From: Streptomyces sp. NRRL S-455
GTDB lineage: Bacteria > Actinomycetota > Actinomycetes > Streptomycetales > Streptomycetaceae
Direction of reading: 5' to 3'
Assembly (NCBI RefSeq): GCF_000717875.1
Contig: NZ_JOCT01000001.1
Span: forward strand, 372,001 to 436,000
DNA: 64,000 nt
Positions within the stretch are counted from its first letter, which is position 1. Each line of letters begins with the position of its first letter. Positions 55,892-64,000 of the stretch are shown here, piece after piece. A program made the position numbers and the translations under genes. The notes beneath the pieces were generated by a model. The model saw only the letters and a program-made list of their open reading frames with translations, made no database searches and was not told the DNA's origin.

Positions 55892-56533
55892 ATGGCCGAG
55901 CACCGTCCCTGCACCGCCCGTGGCGAGACGCCGCTGCAGCGCGCCGACCGCAACTTCGTCGAGCTGCTCCAGGAACTCCGGGTCACCCAGACCGGCGTGC
56001 AGATCCTCTTCGCCTTCCTGCTGTCGCTGGCCTTCACCTCGCGTTTCGGGTCCCTGGACTCCTTCCAGCGTGTCCTCTACGTCGTCACGCTGCTGCTGGC
56101 GGTCCTGGCCGCGGCGCTGTTCACCGCGCCGGCCGCCCTGCACCGCTCGCTCTTCCAGAAGGGCGCCAAGGCCCTCATCGTGCAGGTCTCCTCACGTCTG
56201 GCCACCACCGGGCTGATCGTGCTGGTGTTCGCGTTCAGTGGTTCCGTGCTGCTGGTGGTGGATGTGACGACCGGCCGGACCGGCGGGTTCGCCGCGGGCG
56301 CGGGGACCTTCCTGGTCTGTGTCGGCCTGTGGGGGCTGCTCCCCCGGCTGGTGCGGCGGGCGGGGATGCGCGACGAGACGAACGGCGCCGTCGACGCCCA
56401 CGAGGCTTCCGCCGGGGAACCGGCGCCCCGGGGCACGGCCAGGGTTCCCGCGCCGCTGCGCGGCACCATCAGGCAGCCCTCGGCCCCTCGGGAAGCAACG
56501 GCGAACCGAGAAGCGTCAGCGCGGCACCGGTGA
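55892..56533 (+). CDS. Membrane protein of the DUF6328 type
   Basis: The 213-residue protein has four hydrophobic helices (VQILFAFLLSLAFTS, VLYVVTLLLAVLAAALF, LIVLVFAFSGSVLLVV, GTFLVCVGLWGLLPRL) preceded by the motif RNFVELLQELRVTQTG. That pattern matches the DUF6328 family as I recall it. The C-terminal 45 residues are charged and probably disordered. No ribosome-binding site is visible before ATG 55892. Function is unknown. Confidence 0.7.
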   Translation: MAEHRPCTARGETPLQRADRNFVELLQELRVTQTGVQILFAFLLSLAFTSRFGSLDSFQRVLYVVTLLLAVLAAALFTAPAALHRSLFQKGAKALIVQVSSRLATTGLIVLVFAFSGSVLLVVDVTTGRTGGFAAGAGTFLVCVGLWGLLPRLVRRAGMRDETNGAVDAHEASAGEPAPRGTARVPAPLRGTIRQPSAPREATANREASARHR

Positions 56534-56561
56534 CGGTGCAGGGACGGTGCGCCGGTGAGGC

Positions 56562-57020
56562 TTACGGCTCCTGGAGTCCCGCCGCCGTCACGGGCTGGGC
56601 CGGAACGGTCCACGGGAGTTCGACGAGGATGGTCTTGCCGCCCTCCCGGGTGGGGCGGATCCTGAGCTTGCCGCCGTACTGCGCGGTCAGCCAGCGGATG
56701 ATGACCAGCCCGCGTCCGTTGTCCTGCTGCACGGCGGCAGGGAGGCGTCTGGGAAACCGGGGGTGGCTGTCCGTGACACCGAGGTGCAGGTGTTCGTCGC
56801 GGTCGAGTGCGATGTCCACCCTGAAGGTGGGTGACTGGCCGAAGGTGTGCTGGACGGCGTTGGTGGCGAGTTCCGAGATGATGAGCCGGATGGTGTCTGA
56901 CGCATCCGTGTCCGCCGGCAGGCCCCACTCCGCGAGCGTCCCCACCACGTAGGCGCGTGCCGCGGAGACCGAGGCGGGATCGCTCGGCAGAGTGACGGAT
57001 GCTTCCAGATGGTCTGCCAT
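56562..57020 (-). CDS. ATP-binding anti-sigma-factor-like protein (HATPase)
   Basis: The 152-residue protein has a GHKL ATPase fold of the RsbW/SpoIIAB class: IRLIISELATNAVQHTF (N-box), then GVTDSHPRFPRRLPAA and NGRGLVIIRWL (G box). It lies divergent from an XRE regulator and DUF397 gene. In Streptomyces such trios resemble the abaA/whiJ loci that affect antibiotic production and development. Kinase activity is not demonstrated. Confidence 0.88.
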   Translation of the reverse strand: MADHLEASVTLPSDPASVSAARAYVVGTLAEWGLPADTDASDTIRLIISELATNAVQHTFGQSPTFRVDIALDRDEHLHLGVTDSHPRFPRRLPAAVQQDNGRGLVIIRWLTAQYGGKLRIRPTREGGKTILVELPWTVPAQPVTAAGLQEP

Positions 57021-57146
57021 GGCGACGTCGTCCCTTTCCCACGGGACCGCAGACCGACACGGAGCGGATGGTTCGAGTACGGTCCCGGACTGGTGCTTCA
57101 TCGTCAGACTGCCACCACAACGTCCGTGAAGGGCTTCGATCCACCA

Positions 57147-57162
57147 AGATATGCATATATCT
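57147..57162. promoter_or_regulatory. AT-rich palindrome in the abaA-like locus
   Basis: AGATAT-GCAT-ATATCT is a perfect 16-base palindrome with 12 A/T bases, in the 213-base divergent gap. It is the likely operator of the adjacent XRE regulator and lies 71 bases before ATG 57234. Confidence 0.65.
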
Positions 57163-57233
57163 GTCGCTCAAAGCGGTGAACTCTGCGACGCGAGACCGTA
57201 TGTGGGTGGCTCGGGAGGAGTAGGGAGAATCCC

Positions 57234-58094
57234 ATGCAGCACGGTCCCGCGGTGCGCCGCCGGAAGCTGGGCGCGGAACTGCGCACACTGCGCACCTCAG
57301 TGGGGCTCACCAGTGGTGAGGCGGCCCGGCTGGTGGGCTGGCACCAGTCGAAGGTCAGCCGGATCGAGACCGGCACGAGCGGGGCGAAACCGGCCGATGT
57401 GCGGTTACTGCTCGACGCCTACGGCGTGGCGGACTCCCAACTCCGCGAGCTGCTGCTGGTGCTGGCGGGGTCGGACGACGGTGGCGGCCGGCACCACTGG
57501 TGGCACGCCTATCGCGGGGTACTGCCGCCGACCTACCGGGACTTCATCAGCCTGGAGTCCCAGGCCAGTGCGATGCGCACCCTGGAGACCACGGTCGTTC
57601 CCGGGCTGCTCCAGACCCCCGAGTACGCGCGCGCGGTGACGAAGGCGGCGGTGGAGGGCCTGTCGGAGGACCGGCTGGACACGCTGGTCGAGGTGCGGCT
57701 GGCCCGGCAGGACGTCCTGTGCGCGGATCCGCCGCTGGAGCTGAGCGCCGTCCTTGACGAGGCGGTGCTGCGGCGGGAGGTGGGCGGCCCCGGGGTCATG
57801 GCGCGACAGCTGGAACGGCTGGTCGAGGCGGCGCGCCTGCCCCAAGTGCGTCTCCAGGTGCTGCCGTTCGTCGCCGGGGCGCACATCGGCGTCACTGGCC
57901 CTTTTGTTATTTTCTCATTTGCGCGCACTTCTGATCTGGATGTGGTTGTTCTCGACCACTTGACGAGTAGCCTCCACCTTGAGCGGAAAGAAGACCTCCG
58001 GGTCTACACGGAGGCCTTCAACGCTCTTCAGATCCACGCCCTTTCGCCCGAGGACTCGTTGGATTTCATCGCCGGGACAGCCACCGGCGCGTAA
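57234..58094 (+). CDS. XRE regulator with DUF5753 domain, containing a TTA codon
   Basis: The 286-residue protein has an N-terminal helix-turn-helix (LGAELRTLRTSVGLTSGEAA, GWHQSKVSRIETG) and the DUF5753 domain (ESQASAMRTLETTVVPGLLQ, LEVLDEAVLRR-like VLDEAVLRREVG). It is the WhiJ/AbaA-type regulator. Leu58 is encoded by TTA (57405-57407), so translation should depend on the developmental tRNA bldA. A run of AT-rich codons occurs near 57900-57930. The start is ATG 57234 behind GGGAG. Confidence 0.92.
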   Translation: MQHGPAVRRRKLGAELRTLRTSVGLTSGEAARLVGWHQSKVSRIETGTSGAKPADVRLLLDAYGVADSQLRELLLVLAGSDDGGGRHHWWHAYRGVLPPTYRDFISLESQASAMRTLETTVVPGLLQTPEYARAVTKAAVEGLSEDRLDTLVEVRLARQDVLCADPPLELSAVLDEAVLRREVGGPGVMARQLERLVEAARLPQVRLQVLPFVAGAHIGVTGPFVIFSFARTSDLDVVVLDHLTSSLHLERKEDLRVYTEAFNALQIHALSPEDSLDFIAGTATGA

Positions 58095-58103
58095 GGAGGC
58101 ACC

Positions 58104-58334
58104 ATGCGTGCACTGCCTCGTCATGTCCCATCGAGCATCGAACTGCGCTGTGTGCGGTGGTTGCGCAGCAGCTACAGCACCGGCGCTAACAACTGCGTCG
58201 AGACCGCGCGTCCGGACACCCGGCCCTGGGCCGGACTCCTCGCCGTGCGTGACTCCAAGGCTCCGGCCGGGCCCGCACTGCTCTTCTCGCCGGAGAGCTG
58301 GGCGGAGTTCACCGCCGCGGTCGACCGTATCTGA
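58104..58334 (+). CDS. DUF397 small protein
   Basis: The 76-residue product has the DUF397 signature WLRSSYSTGANNCVETA and AVRDSKAPAGPALLFSPESW. It follows the XRE gene by 9 bases and is the usual partner of DUF5753 regulators. It is thought to modulate the regulator. The start follows AAGGAGG. Confidence 0.92.
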   Translation: MRALPRHVPSSIELRCVRWLRSSYSTGANNCVETARPDTRPWAGLLAVRDSKAPAGPALLFSPESWAEFTAAVDRI

Positions 58335-58397
58335 ACCGCTGGTGAGCCGTACTCGATCAGTCCGTCCTGGTGCGAGGCACAGCCGTGTCACGCCGAC

Positions 58398-59525
58398 TCA
58401 TGGCCGCGTCTCGCCGATCAGCCGTACAGCGCGTTCGATCTGCTGACCGGTCAAGTCCGCGCGGGCGGTCAGCCTGAGCCGTGAGATGCCGTCGGGCACG
58501 GAGGGAGGACGGAAACAGCCCACGGCCAGGCCCGCCGCGCGGCACTCGGCCGCCCAGCGCACGGCGTCCTCGGGAGAGGGCGCCCGCACCGAGACCACCG
58601 CGGCGTCCGGACGTACCGCTTCCAGCCCCGCGGCGGTCAGGTGTGCGTGCAACTCGCCCGCCACCGCGCGGGCCCGCGCCGCGCGTTCCGGCTCGCGGCG
58701 CAGGATCCGCAGGGCCGTCAGCGCCGCCCCCGCCGCGGCGGGGGCCAGTCCCGTGTCGAAGATGAACGTCCGGGCCGCGTTGACCAGATGCTCGACGACC
58801 CGGGCGGGGCCGAGGACGGCTCCTCCCTGGCTGCCGAGCGACTTGGACAGCGTGACCGTCGCGACGACGTCGCCGGCGCCCGCGAGTCCCGCCGCGTGCG
58901 GAGCGCCGCGACCCCCGGCGCCGAGTACGCCCAGGCCGTGGGCGTCGTCGACCACCAGTCCGGCGCCGTGCTCCCGGCACGCCTGGGCGAGCGCGGTGAG
59001 CGGCGCCGCGTCGCCGTCCACCGAGAAGACCGTGTCGGACACGGTGATCGCCGCGCCCTCGTGCGTCCGCAGCGCCTTGCCCACGGCCTCCGGTTCCGCG
59101 TGCGTCACGACCTGGGTCGTGCCACGCGCCAGCCGACAGCCGTCGATGAGCGAGGCGTGGTTGCCGGCGTCGGAGACGATCAGGGAGCCGTGCGGGGCCA
59201 GCGCGGTGACCGCGGCGAGGTTGGCCGCGTAGCCGGAGGAGAAGACGAGGGCCGCCTCGAACCCGCAGAAATCGGCCAGCTCCCGTTCCAGTTCGGCGTG
59301 CAGTTCGGTGCTGCCGGTGACGAGCCGGGAGCCGGTCGAGCCGCCACCCCACTCCCGCGCGGCACGGGCCGCCCCTTCGGTGACCTCGGGGTGGCGGGCC
59401 AGACCCAGGTAGTCGTTGCTCGCCAGGTCGAGGAGCGGCGATGCGGCCGGACGGGGGCGCAGAGTCCGTACGAGCCCGGCGCGGCGGCGCAGTTCCGCCT
59501 GCTCGTCGATCCAGCCGAACGCCAT
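58398..59525 (-). CDS. bioF: 8-amino-7-oxononanoate synthase
   Basis: The 375-residue PLP enzyme condenses pimeloyl-thioester with alanine. PLP lysine is Lys228 in [14 protein letters not shown], with [12 protein letters not shown] at 191-202 and [14 protein letters not shown] at the N-terminus. It diverges from bioBAD across a 150-base gap. The start is ATG 59525 behind GGAGGACC. Confidence 0.95.
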   Translation of the reverse strand: MAFGWIDEQAELRRRAGLVRTLRPRPAASPLLDLASNDYLGLARHPEVTEGAARAAREWGGGSTGSRLVTGSTELHAELERELADFCGFEAALVFSSGYAANLAAVTALAPHGSLIVSDAGNHASLIDGCRLARGTTQVVTHAEPEAVGKALRTHEGAAITVSDTVFSVDGDAAPLTALAQACREHGAGLVVDDAHGLGVLGAGGRGAPHAAGLAGAGDVVATVTLSKSLGSQGGAVLGPARVVEHLVNAARTFIFDTGLAPAAAGAALTALRILRREPERAARARAVAGELHAHLTAAGLEAVRPDAAVVSVRAPSPEDAVRWAAECRAAGLAVGCFRPPSVPDGISRLRLTARADLTGQQIERAVRLIGETRP

Positions 59526-59675
59526 GGGTGGTCCTCCGGGAATTTTGTAGGCAGTGCACAGACACTAGCGGGACCACCAGCAGGTCAGTGTGTGGCAATA
59601 CCCACACCTCGAAGCGACTCTGTTGTGCGAACTCTCCTTGGCCGCGGGCGCCTGAGTAGGACAGGATCGGCTCTC

Positions 59676-60851
59676 ATGGACCTGCTGAACACGCTGGTGG
59701 ACAAGGGGCTTCGGCGCGAGCTGCCGACCCGCGAAGAGGCACTCGCCGTCCTGGCGACGTCCGACGACGACCTGCTCGATGTGGTGGCCGCGGCCGGGAA
59801 GGTGCGTCGGCACTGGTTCGGCCGACGGGTGAAACTCAACTATCTCGTCAACCTGAAGTCGGGCCTGTGCCCGGAGGACTGCTCGTACTGTTCCCAGCGG
59901 CTGGGCTCCGAGGCCGGGATCCTGAAGTACACCTGGCTCAAACCCGACCAGGCCTCGGAGGCGGCGGCGGCCGGCGTGGCCGGGGGCGCCAAGCGGGTGT
60001 GCCTGGTGGCCAGCGGGCGCGGCCCGACCGACCGGGACGTGGACCGGGTCTCCGACACGATCAGGACCATCAAGGAGAAGAACGAGGGCGTCGAGGTGTG
60101 CGCCTGCCTCGGGCTGCTCTCCGACGGTCAGGCCGAGCGGCTGCGCGAGGCGGGCGCCGACGCCTACAACCACAACCTCAACACGTCCGAGGCGACGTAC
60201 GGCGAGATCACCACCACGCACACGTACGCCGACCGTGTCGACACGGTGAACAAGGCGCACGCGGCGGGCCTGTCCGCCTGCTCCGGGCTGATCGCCGGTA
60301 TGGGCGAGACGGACGAGGACCTGGTGGACGTCGTCTTCTCGCTGCGCGAGCTGGACCCGGACTCCGTTCCGGTCAACTTCCTGATCCCGTTCGAGGGCAC
60401 CCCGCTCGCCAAGGAGTGGAACCTGACCCCGCAGCGGTGCCTCAGGATCCTCGCGATGACGCGGTTCGTCTGCCCGGACGTCGAGGTGCGCATCGCGGGC
60501 GGGCGCGAGGTCCATCTGCGCACCCTGCAGCCGCTCGCCCTGCACCTGGCCAACTCGATCTTCCTCGGGGACTACCTCACCAGTGAGGGCCAGGCGGGCA
60601 AGGCCGACCTGGAGATGATCGCGGACGCCGGGTTCGAGGTGGAGGGCACCGACCAGGTGACGCTGCCCGAGCACCGCGCCGCCGGCGGGTGTCACGACGG
60701 TGGCGGAGCGTGCGGTTCCGAGGGTGGCGGTGTGTGCGGTTCCGGCGCCGGGGCGAAGGTCTCCGAGCCCCGTGAGGCCGCCGAGCCCCGTACCGACCTG
60801 GTCGCCGTCCGCCGTCGGGGCGCCGGGACGGACCTCGCGCCCAATGCCTGA
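59676..60851 (+). CDS. bioB: Biotin synthase
   Basis: The 391-residue radical-SAM enzyme inserts sulfur into dethiobiotin. Cys65, Cys69 and Cys72 ([11 protein letters not shown]) hold the radical cluster; ARVCLVAS-like [11 protein letters not shown] and YNHNLNTSE follow. The last 60 residues form a Gly/Cys/His-rich stretch ([20 protein letters not shown]) and a charged tail not found in most BioB. It overlaps bioA by 8 bases. ATG 59676 was chosen; GTAGGACAGG lies upstream. Confidence 0.96.
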   Translation: MDLLNTLVDKGLRRELPTREEALAVLATSDDDLLDVVAAAGKVRRHWFGRRVKLNYLVNLKSGLCPEDCSYCSQRLGSEAGILKYTWLKPDQASEAAAAGVAGGAKRVCLVASGRGPTDRDVDRVSDTIRTIKEKNEGVEVCACLGLLSDGQAERLREAGADAYNHNLNTSEATYGEITTTHTYADRVDTVNKAHAAGLSACSGLIAGMGETDEDLVDVVFSLRELDPDSVPVNFLIPFEGTPLAKEWNLTPQRCLRILAMTRFVCPDVEVRIAGGREVHLRTLQPLALHLANSIFLGDYLTSEGQAGKADLEMIADAGFEVEGTDQVTLPEHRAAGGCHDGGGACGSEGGGVCGSGAGAKVSEPREAAEPRTDLVAVRRRGAGTDLAPNA

Positions 60852-62124
60852 GCTGACGGTGCCCGAGCTGCTGGAGCTGGACCGGCGGCATGTGTGGCAC
60901 CCGTACGGACCGATGCCCGGCCGGCAGGAGCCGCTCGTGGTGGAGTCGGCGAGCGGGGTGCGGCTGAAGCTCGCCGACGGCCCGGGTGAGCTGGTCGACG
61001 GCATGTCGTCCTGGTGGTCGGCGATCCACGGCTACAACCACCCGGTGCTGAACGAGGCCGCGCGCGGGCAGCTGGGGCGGATGAGCCATGTGATGTTCGG
61101 CGGGCTCACCCACGAGCCCGCCGTCCGACTGGCGAAGCTCCTTGTCGACATGTCGCCGGAGGGTCTCGAGCACGTGTTCCTCGCCGACTCCGGGTCGGTG
61201 TCGGTCGAGGTCGCGGTCAAGATGTGCCTGCAGTACTGGCGCTCGCTGGGCCGCCCCGGCAAGCAGCGGCTGCTGACCTGGCGCGGCGGCTACCACGGGG
61301 ACACCTGGCAGCCGATGTCGGTGTGCGATCCCGAGGGCGGGATGCACGAGCTGTGGACCGGCGTGCTGCAGCGTCAGGTGTTCGCGGACCCGCCACCGGC
61401 CGAGTACGACGAGACATACGCCGAGCACCTGCGCACACTGATCGCGCGGCACGCCGACGAGCTGGCCGCGGTGATCGTCGAGCCGGTGGTGCAGGGCGCC
61501 GGCGGGATGCGGTTCCACTCCCCCGCGTATCTGCGGGTGCTGCGCGAGGCGTGCGACGCGCACGACGTACTGCTGGTCTTCGACGAGATCGCGACCGGCT
61601 TCGGCCGGACGGGCGCGCTGTTCGCGGCGGAGCACGCGGCCGTGACGCCGGACGTGATGTGCGTCGGCAAGGCGCTGACCGGTGGTTACCTGACGATGGC
61701 CGCGACGCTGTGCACCGCGCGGGTGGCCGACGGCATCTCGCGCGGCGAGGTACCGGTGCTCGCGCACGGGCCGACCTTCATGGGCAACCCACTGGCCGCG
61801 GCGGTGGCCTGCGCCTCCATCGAGCTGCTGCTCGGCCAGGACTGGCTCGCGGAGGTCAAGCGGATCGAGACGGGGCTGCGGGACGGGCTCGCGGCGGCCG
61901 CCGGACTCCCGGGCGTCAAGGACGTGCGGGTGCTCGGCGCGATCGGGGTCGTGCAGCTGGACCACGCCGTGGACATGGAGGCGGCCACTCGGGCGGCCGT
62001 ACGCGAGGGCGTGTGGCTGCGGCCGTTCCGGGATCTGGTGTACACCATGCCGCCGTACGTGACGGGCGACGCGGACGTGGCGCGGATCGCGCGCGCGGTG
62101 TGCGCGGCGGCGCGGGAGGGATGA
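60844..62124 (+). CDS. bioA: Adenosylmethionine-8-amino-7-oxononanoate aminotransferase
   Basis: The 426-residue class III PLP enzyme makes 7,8-diaminopelargonate. It has [29 protein letters not shown], the PLP Lys276 in [17 protein letters not shown], and [15 protein letters not shown]. It overlaps bioB by 8 bases and is followed by bioD after one base. Confidence 0.96.
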   Translation: MPELTVPELLELDRRHVWHPYGPMPGRQEPLVVESASGVRLKLADGPGELVDGMSSWWSAIHGYNHPVLNEAARGQLGRMSHVMFGGLTHEPAVRLAKLLVDMSPEGLEHVFLADSGSVSVEVAVKMCLQYWRSLGRPGKQRLLTWRGGYHGDTWQPMSVCDPEGGMHELWTGVLQRQVFADPPPAEYDETYAEHLRTLIARHADELAAVIVEPVVQGAGGMRFHSPAYLRVLREACDAHDVLLVFDEIATGFGRTGALFAAEHAAVTPDVMCVGKALTGGYLTMAATLCTARVADGISRGEVPVLAHGPTFMGNPLAAAVACASIELLLGQDWLAEVKRIETGLRDGLAAAAGLPGVKDVRVLGAIGVVQLDHAVDMEAATRAAVREGVWLRPFRDLVYTMPPYVTGDADVARIARAVCAAAREG

Positions 62125-62125
62125 C

Positions 62126-62851
62126 ATGCCGGTACTGGTGATCACGGGCACGGGCACGGAGGTCGGCAAGACGGTCGTGACCGCCGCCGTCGCGGCGACG
62201 GCGCTGGCGGCGGGCCGTTCGGTGGCCGTGCTGAAGGCCGCGCAGACGGGCGTGCGGCCGGACGAGCCGGGGGACGCCGCCGAGGTCGCGCGGCTCGCGG
62301 GCGCGCTGACCACGGCCGAACTGGCCCGTTATCCGGAGCCGTTGGCACCGGCCACGGCCGCTAGACGGGCGGGGCTCGCCCCGGTGCATCCGCAGGAGGT
62401 CGCGGAGGCCGCGGCCAAGCTGGCCACCGAGCACGATCTGGTGCTGGTCGAAGGGGCGGGCGGGCTGCTCGTGCGGTTCGACGCGGCCGGCGGCACCCTG
62501 GCCGACGCGGCCGGGCTGCTGTCGGCGCCGGTGCTGGTCGTGACGCAGGCGGGGCTCGGCACCCTCAACACGACGGAACTGACGGCGCGCGAGCTGCGCT
62601 CCCGGGGGCTGGACCTGGCGGGAATCGTCATCGGGAGCTGGCCCGCCGCGCCGGATCTCGCCGCGCGCTGCAATCTGGCGGACCTGCCGGACGTGGCCGG
62701 AGCGCCGCTGCTGGGTGCGGTCCCGGCCGGTTCGGGAGCCCTCTCCCCCGCCGGTTTCCGGGCGTCGGCCCCCGACTGGCTGGCGCCCCGCCTGGACGGT
62801 ACGTGGGACGTCGGGGCGTTCCAGGCGCGGGAGGCGCCGCCGGTGTACTGA
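62126..62851 (+). CDS. bioD: Dethiobiotin synthetase
   Basis: The 241-residue ATPase closes the ureido ring of dethiobiotin. The P-loop is [13 protein letters not shown], with [12 protein letters not shown] and [13 protein letters not shown]. It completes the bioBAD operon; bioF is divergent. Confidence 0.95.
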   Translation: MPVLVITGTGTEVGKTVVTAAVAATALAAGRSVAVLKAAQTGVRPDEPGDAAEVARLAGALTTAELARYPEPLAPATAARRAGLAPVHPQEVAEAAAKLATEHDLVLVEGAGGLLVRFDAAGGTLADAAGLLSAPVLVVTQAGLGTLNTTELTARELRSRGLDLAGIVIGSWPAAPDLAARCNLADLPDVAGAPLLGAVPAGSGALSPAGFRASAPDWLAPRLDGTWDVGAFQAREAPPVY

Positions 62852-62935
62852 GACTGCCGCGTCGCGGGGTGCAACCGGGTCGGGGCTGGTCGCGTGTTGA
62901 AGTACGTACGTGATCACTTCTCCGAAGGGACCACC

Positions 62936-63835
62936 TTGCACTCGAACGGACCCCGCCCCTCCCGCCGTACGGCACTCGCGCTGGGCGCGGGCACGGTGCT
63001 CGCCCTGGCGGCCGCACCGGCTCACGCCTTATCCGGCACCGGCGGCATCACCGCGCGGCTGAGGGAGCTCGAACAGGAGCACACCGCCCGGCTGGGCGTC
63101 TACGCCCGCGACATGCGCACGGGCCGTACGGTGGCGTACCGGGCCGACGAACGCTTCCCGATGGCCTCGTTGTTCAAGACGCTCGCCGCCGCGGCCGTCC
63201 TGCGCGACCTCGACCGCGACGGCGAGTTCCTGGCCCGGCGCGTGTACTTCACCCAGGACGACGTCGACAAGTCCGGGTACTCCGAGGTCACCAAGCATCA
63301 CGTCGCGACCGGCATGACCATCGGCGAACTGTGCGACGCGACCATACGCTTCAGCGACAACACCGCGGGCAACCTGCTCCTGGAGGAGCTGGGCGGGCCG
63401 ACCGCCGTCACGCGGTTCTGCCGCTCGATCGGTGACCCCGTCACCCGGCTCGACCGGTGGGAGCCCGAGCTCAACTCCGCGGAACCGTGGCGCGTGACCG
63501 ACACGACCTCCCCGCGCGCCATCGGCACGACCTACGCCCGGCTCGTGCTGGGCACCGCGCTGGAGCCCCGGGACCGCGGGCGGCTCACGGACTGGCTGCT
63601 GGGCAACACCACCAGCGTCGAAAGGTTCCGCAAGGGCCTGCCCGCTGACTGGCTGCTCGCCGACAAGACCGGCGGCGGACAGTACGGCAGCAACAACGAC
63701 GTCGGCATCACCTGGCCTCCCGGCGGCACGCCGATCGTGCTGTCCGTTCTGACGACCCAGCCGGAGGAGGACGCCCCGGCCGACAACGCGCTGGTCGCCC
63801 GGACGGCCGCGCTGCTGGCCGCGGAACTCGGCTAG
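62936..63835 (+). CDS. bla: Class A beta-lactamase, with a TTA codon
   Basis: The 299-residue protein has a Tat-like signal (PSRRTALALGAGTVLALAAA) and all active-site motifs: S-x-x-K at 78-81 (ASLFKTL), SDN at 140-142, Glu176/Asn180 in EPELN, and KTG at 244-246 (DKTGGGQYG). It should hydrolyse penicillins outside the cell. TTG 62936 lies behind GAAGGG; a GTG at 62894 is in frame but has no ribosome-binding site. Leu32 is TTA (63029-63031), suggesting bldA dependence. Confidence 0.94.
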   Translation: MHSNGPRPSRRTALALGAGTVLALAAAPAHALSGTGGITARLRELEQEHTARLGVYARDMRTGRTVAYRADERFPMASLFKTLAAAAVLRDLDRDGEFLARRVYFTQDDVDKSGYSEVTKHHVATGMTIGELCDATIRFSDNTAGNLLLEELGGPTAVTRFCRSIGDPVTRLDRWEPELNSAEPWRVTDTTSPRAIGTTYARLVLGTALEPRDRGRLTDWLLGNTTSVERFRKGLPADWLLADKTGGGQYGSNNDVGITWPPGGTPIVLSVLTTQPEEDAPADNALVARTAALLAAELG

Positions 63836-63841
63836 ACACCC

Positions 63842-64000
63842 GTGGACGACCGGGGAGAGCGGCGGGGCGGGCGCCCGTCGGACGCCTGGCTCGTCGCGGG
63901 CGCCTTGGGTGTCGCCGGCCTGTCGTCCCTGCACTCCGCCGTGCCCAACGGGGTCGGGCGTCTCGGCAGTCTGCTGGAGACGTTCCTGCCGTGGCTGGGC
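63842..64000 (+). CDS. Start of a membrane protein gene, cut by the window edge
   Basis: From GTG 63842, six bases after the bla stop, a frame of 53 codons stays open to the end. It encodes an Arg-rich head and a hydrophobic segment (AWLVAGALGVAGLSSL). Codon usage fits a real gene. It could be the N-terminus of a membrane-bound endonuclease/exonuclease/phosphatase-type protein, but this is a guess. Confidence 0.45.
   Translation, partial: MDDRGERRGGRPSDAWLVAGALGVAGLSSLHSAVPNGVGRLGSLLETFLPWLG

Noticed and set aside
62899..62920. Partial palindrome GAAGT...ACTTC upstream of bla as an operator
   Set aside because: Only five-base arms match and the centre is not symmetric, so it is not reported as a site.

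Overview
The window is about 64 kb of very GC-rich actinobacterial DNA. Gene content, codon use (nearly every third position G or C), frequent GTG/TTG starts, ATGA/GTGA stop-start overlaps and two rare in-frame TTA codons all point to a Streptomyces chromosome. From memory, the order xylA-xylB ... pfkA-ddaH-rocD-urease-bio resembles one arm of the S. coelicolor chromosome, so most of the window looks like vertically inherited backbone rather than plasmid or phage. No tRNA, rRNA, CRISPR array or intact insertion sequence was seen.

Layout. 1-9.9 kb: a partial nitrate-sensor-type histidine kinase with an MHYT membrane sensor, a small methyltransferase, an MpaB-type oxygenase, small Streptomyces proteins, and a SNF2 helicase coupled to a SWIM zinc-finger protein. 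9.9-13.8 kb: an accessory island. It carries an EACC1-like protein translationally coupled to a membrane caspase-family protease (a predicted biological-conflict module), an 88-residue orphan encoded in DNA of about 53% GC, and decayed integrase and GNAT acetyltransferase genes. 14-18 kb: divergent xylA and xylB plus a ROK repressor, for D-xylose use. 18-33 kb: a methyltransferase-NUDIX fusion, secreted phosphodiesterase-type proteins, an acyl-CoA dehydrogenase/quinone oxidoreductase operon, a regulator-reductase pair, an ATP-dependent DNA ligase with NUDIX partner, succinate-semialdehyde dehydrogenase, and a second acyl-CoA dehydrogenase facing its TetR regulator across a palindromic operator.

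33-48 kb: peptide deformylase, MurT-GatD (lipid II amidation), phosphofructokinase, a CtaG-like cytochrome oxidase assembly protein, a LytTR two-component system co-transcribed with a sodium:solute symporter, an Lrp-regulated ddaH-rocD pair (methylarginine and ornithine breakdown), an RsbU-type phosphatase, an RpiB-like isomerase and a PlsC-like acyltransferase. 48.6-53.3 kb: the urease operon ureABCFGD, without ureE. 53.4-58.4 kb: an orphan Phd antitoxin facing a ClpP paralogue that has lost its catalytic serine, a long leader with a c-di-AMP (ydaO-type) riboswitch controlling an NlpC/P60 cell-wall hydrolase, and an abaA/whiJ-like trio (ATPase, TTA-containing XRE regulator, DUF397). 58.4-64 kb: divergent bioF / bioBAD for biotin, a class A beta-lactamase with a TTA codon, and the start of an unfinished membrane protein gene.

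The most unusual material is the caspase island, the serine-less ClpP, the riboswitch leader, the abaA-like locus with its AT-rich palindrome and TTA codon, and several intergenic palindromes that look like operators. All assignments are from reading the sequence; no database search was run.
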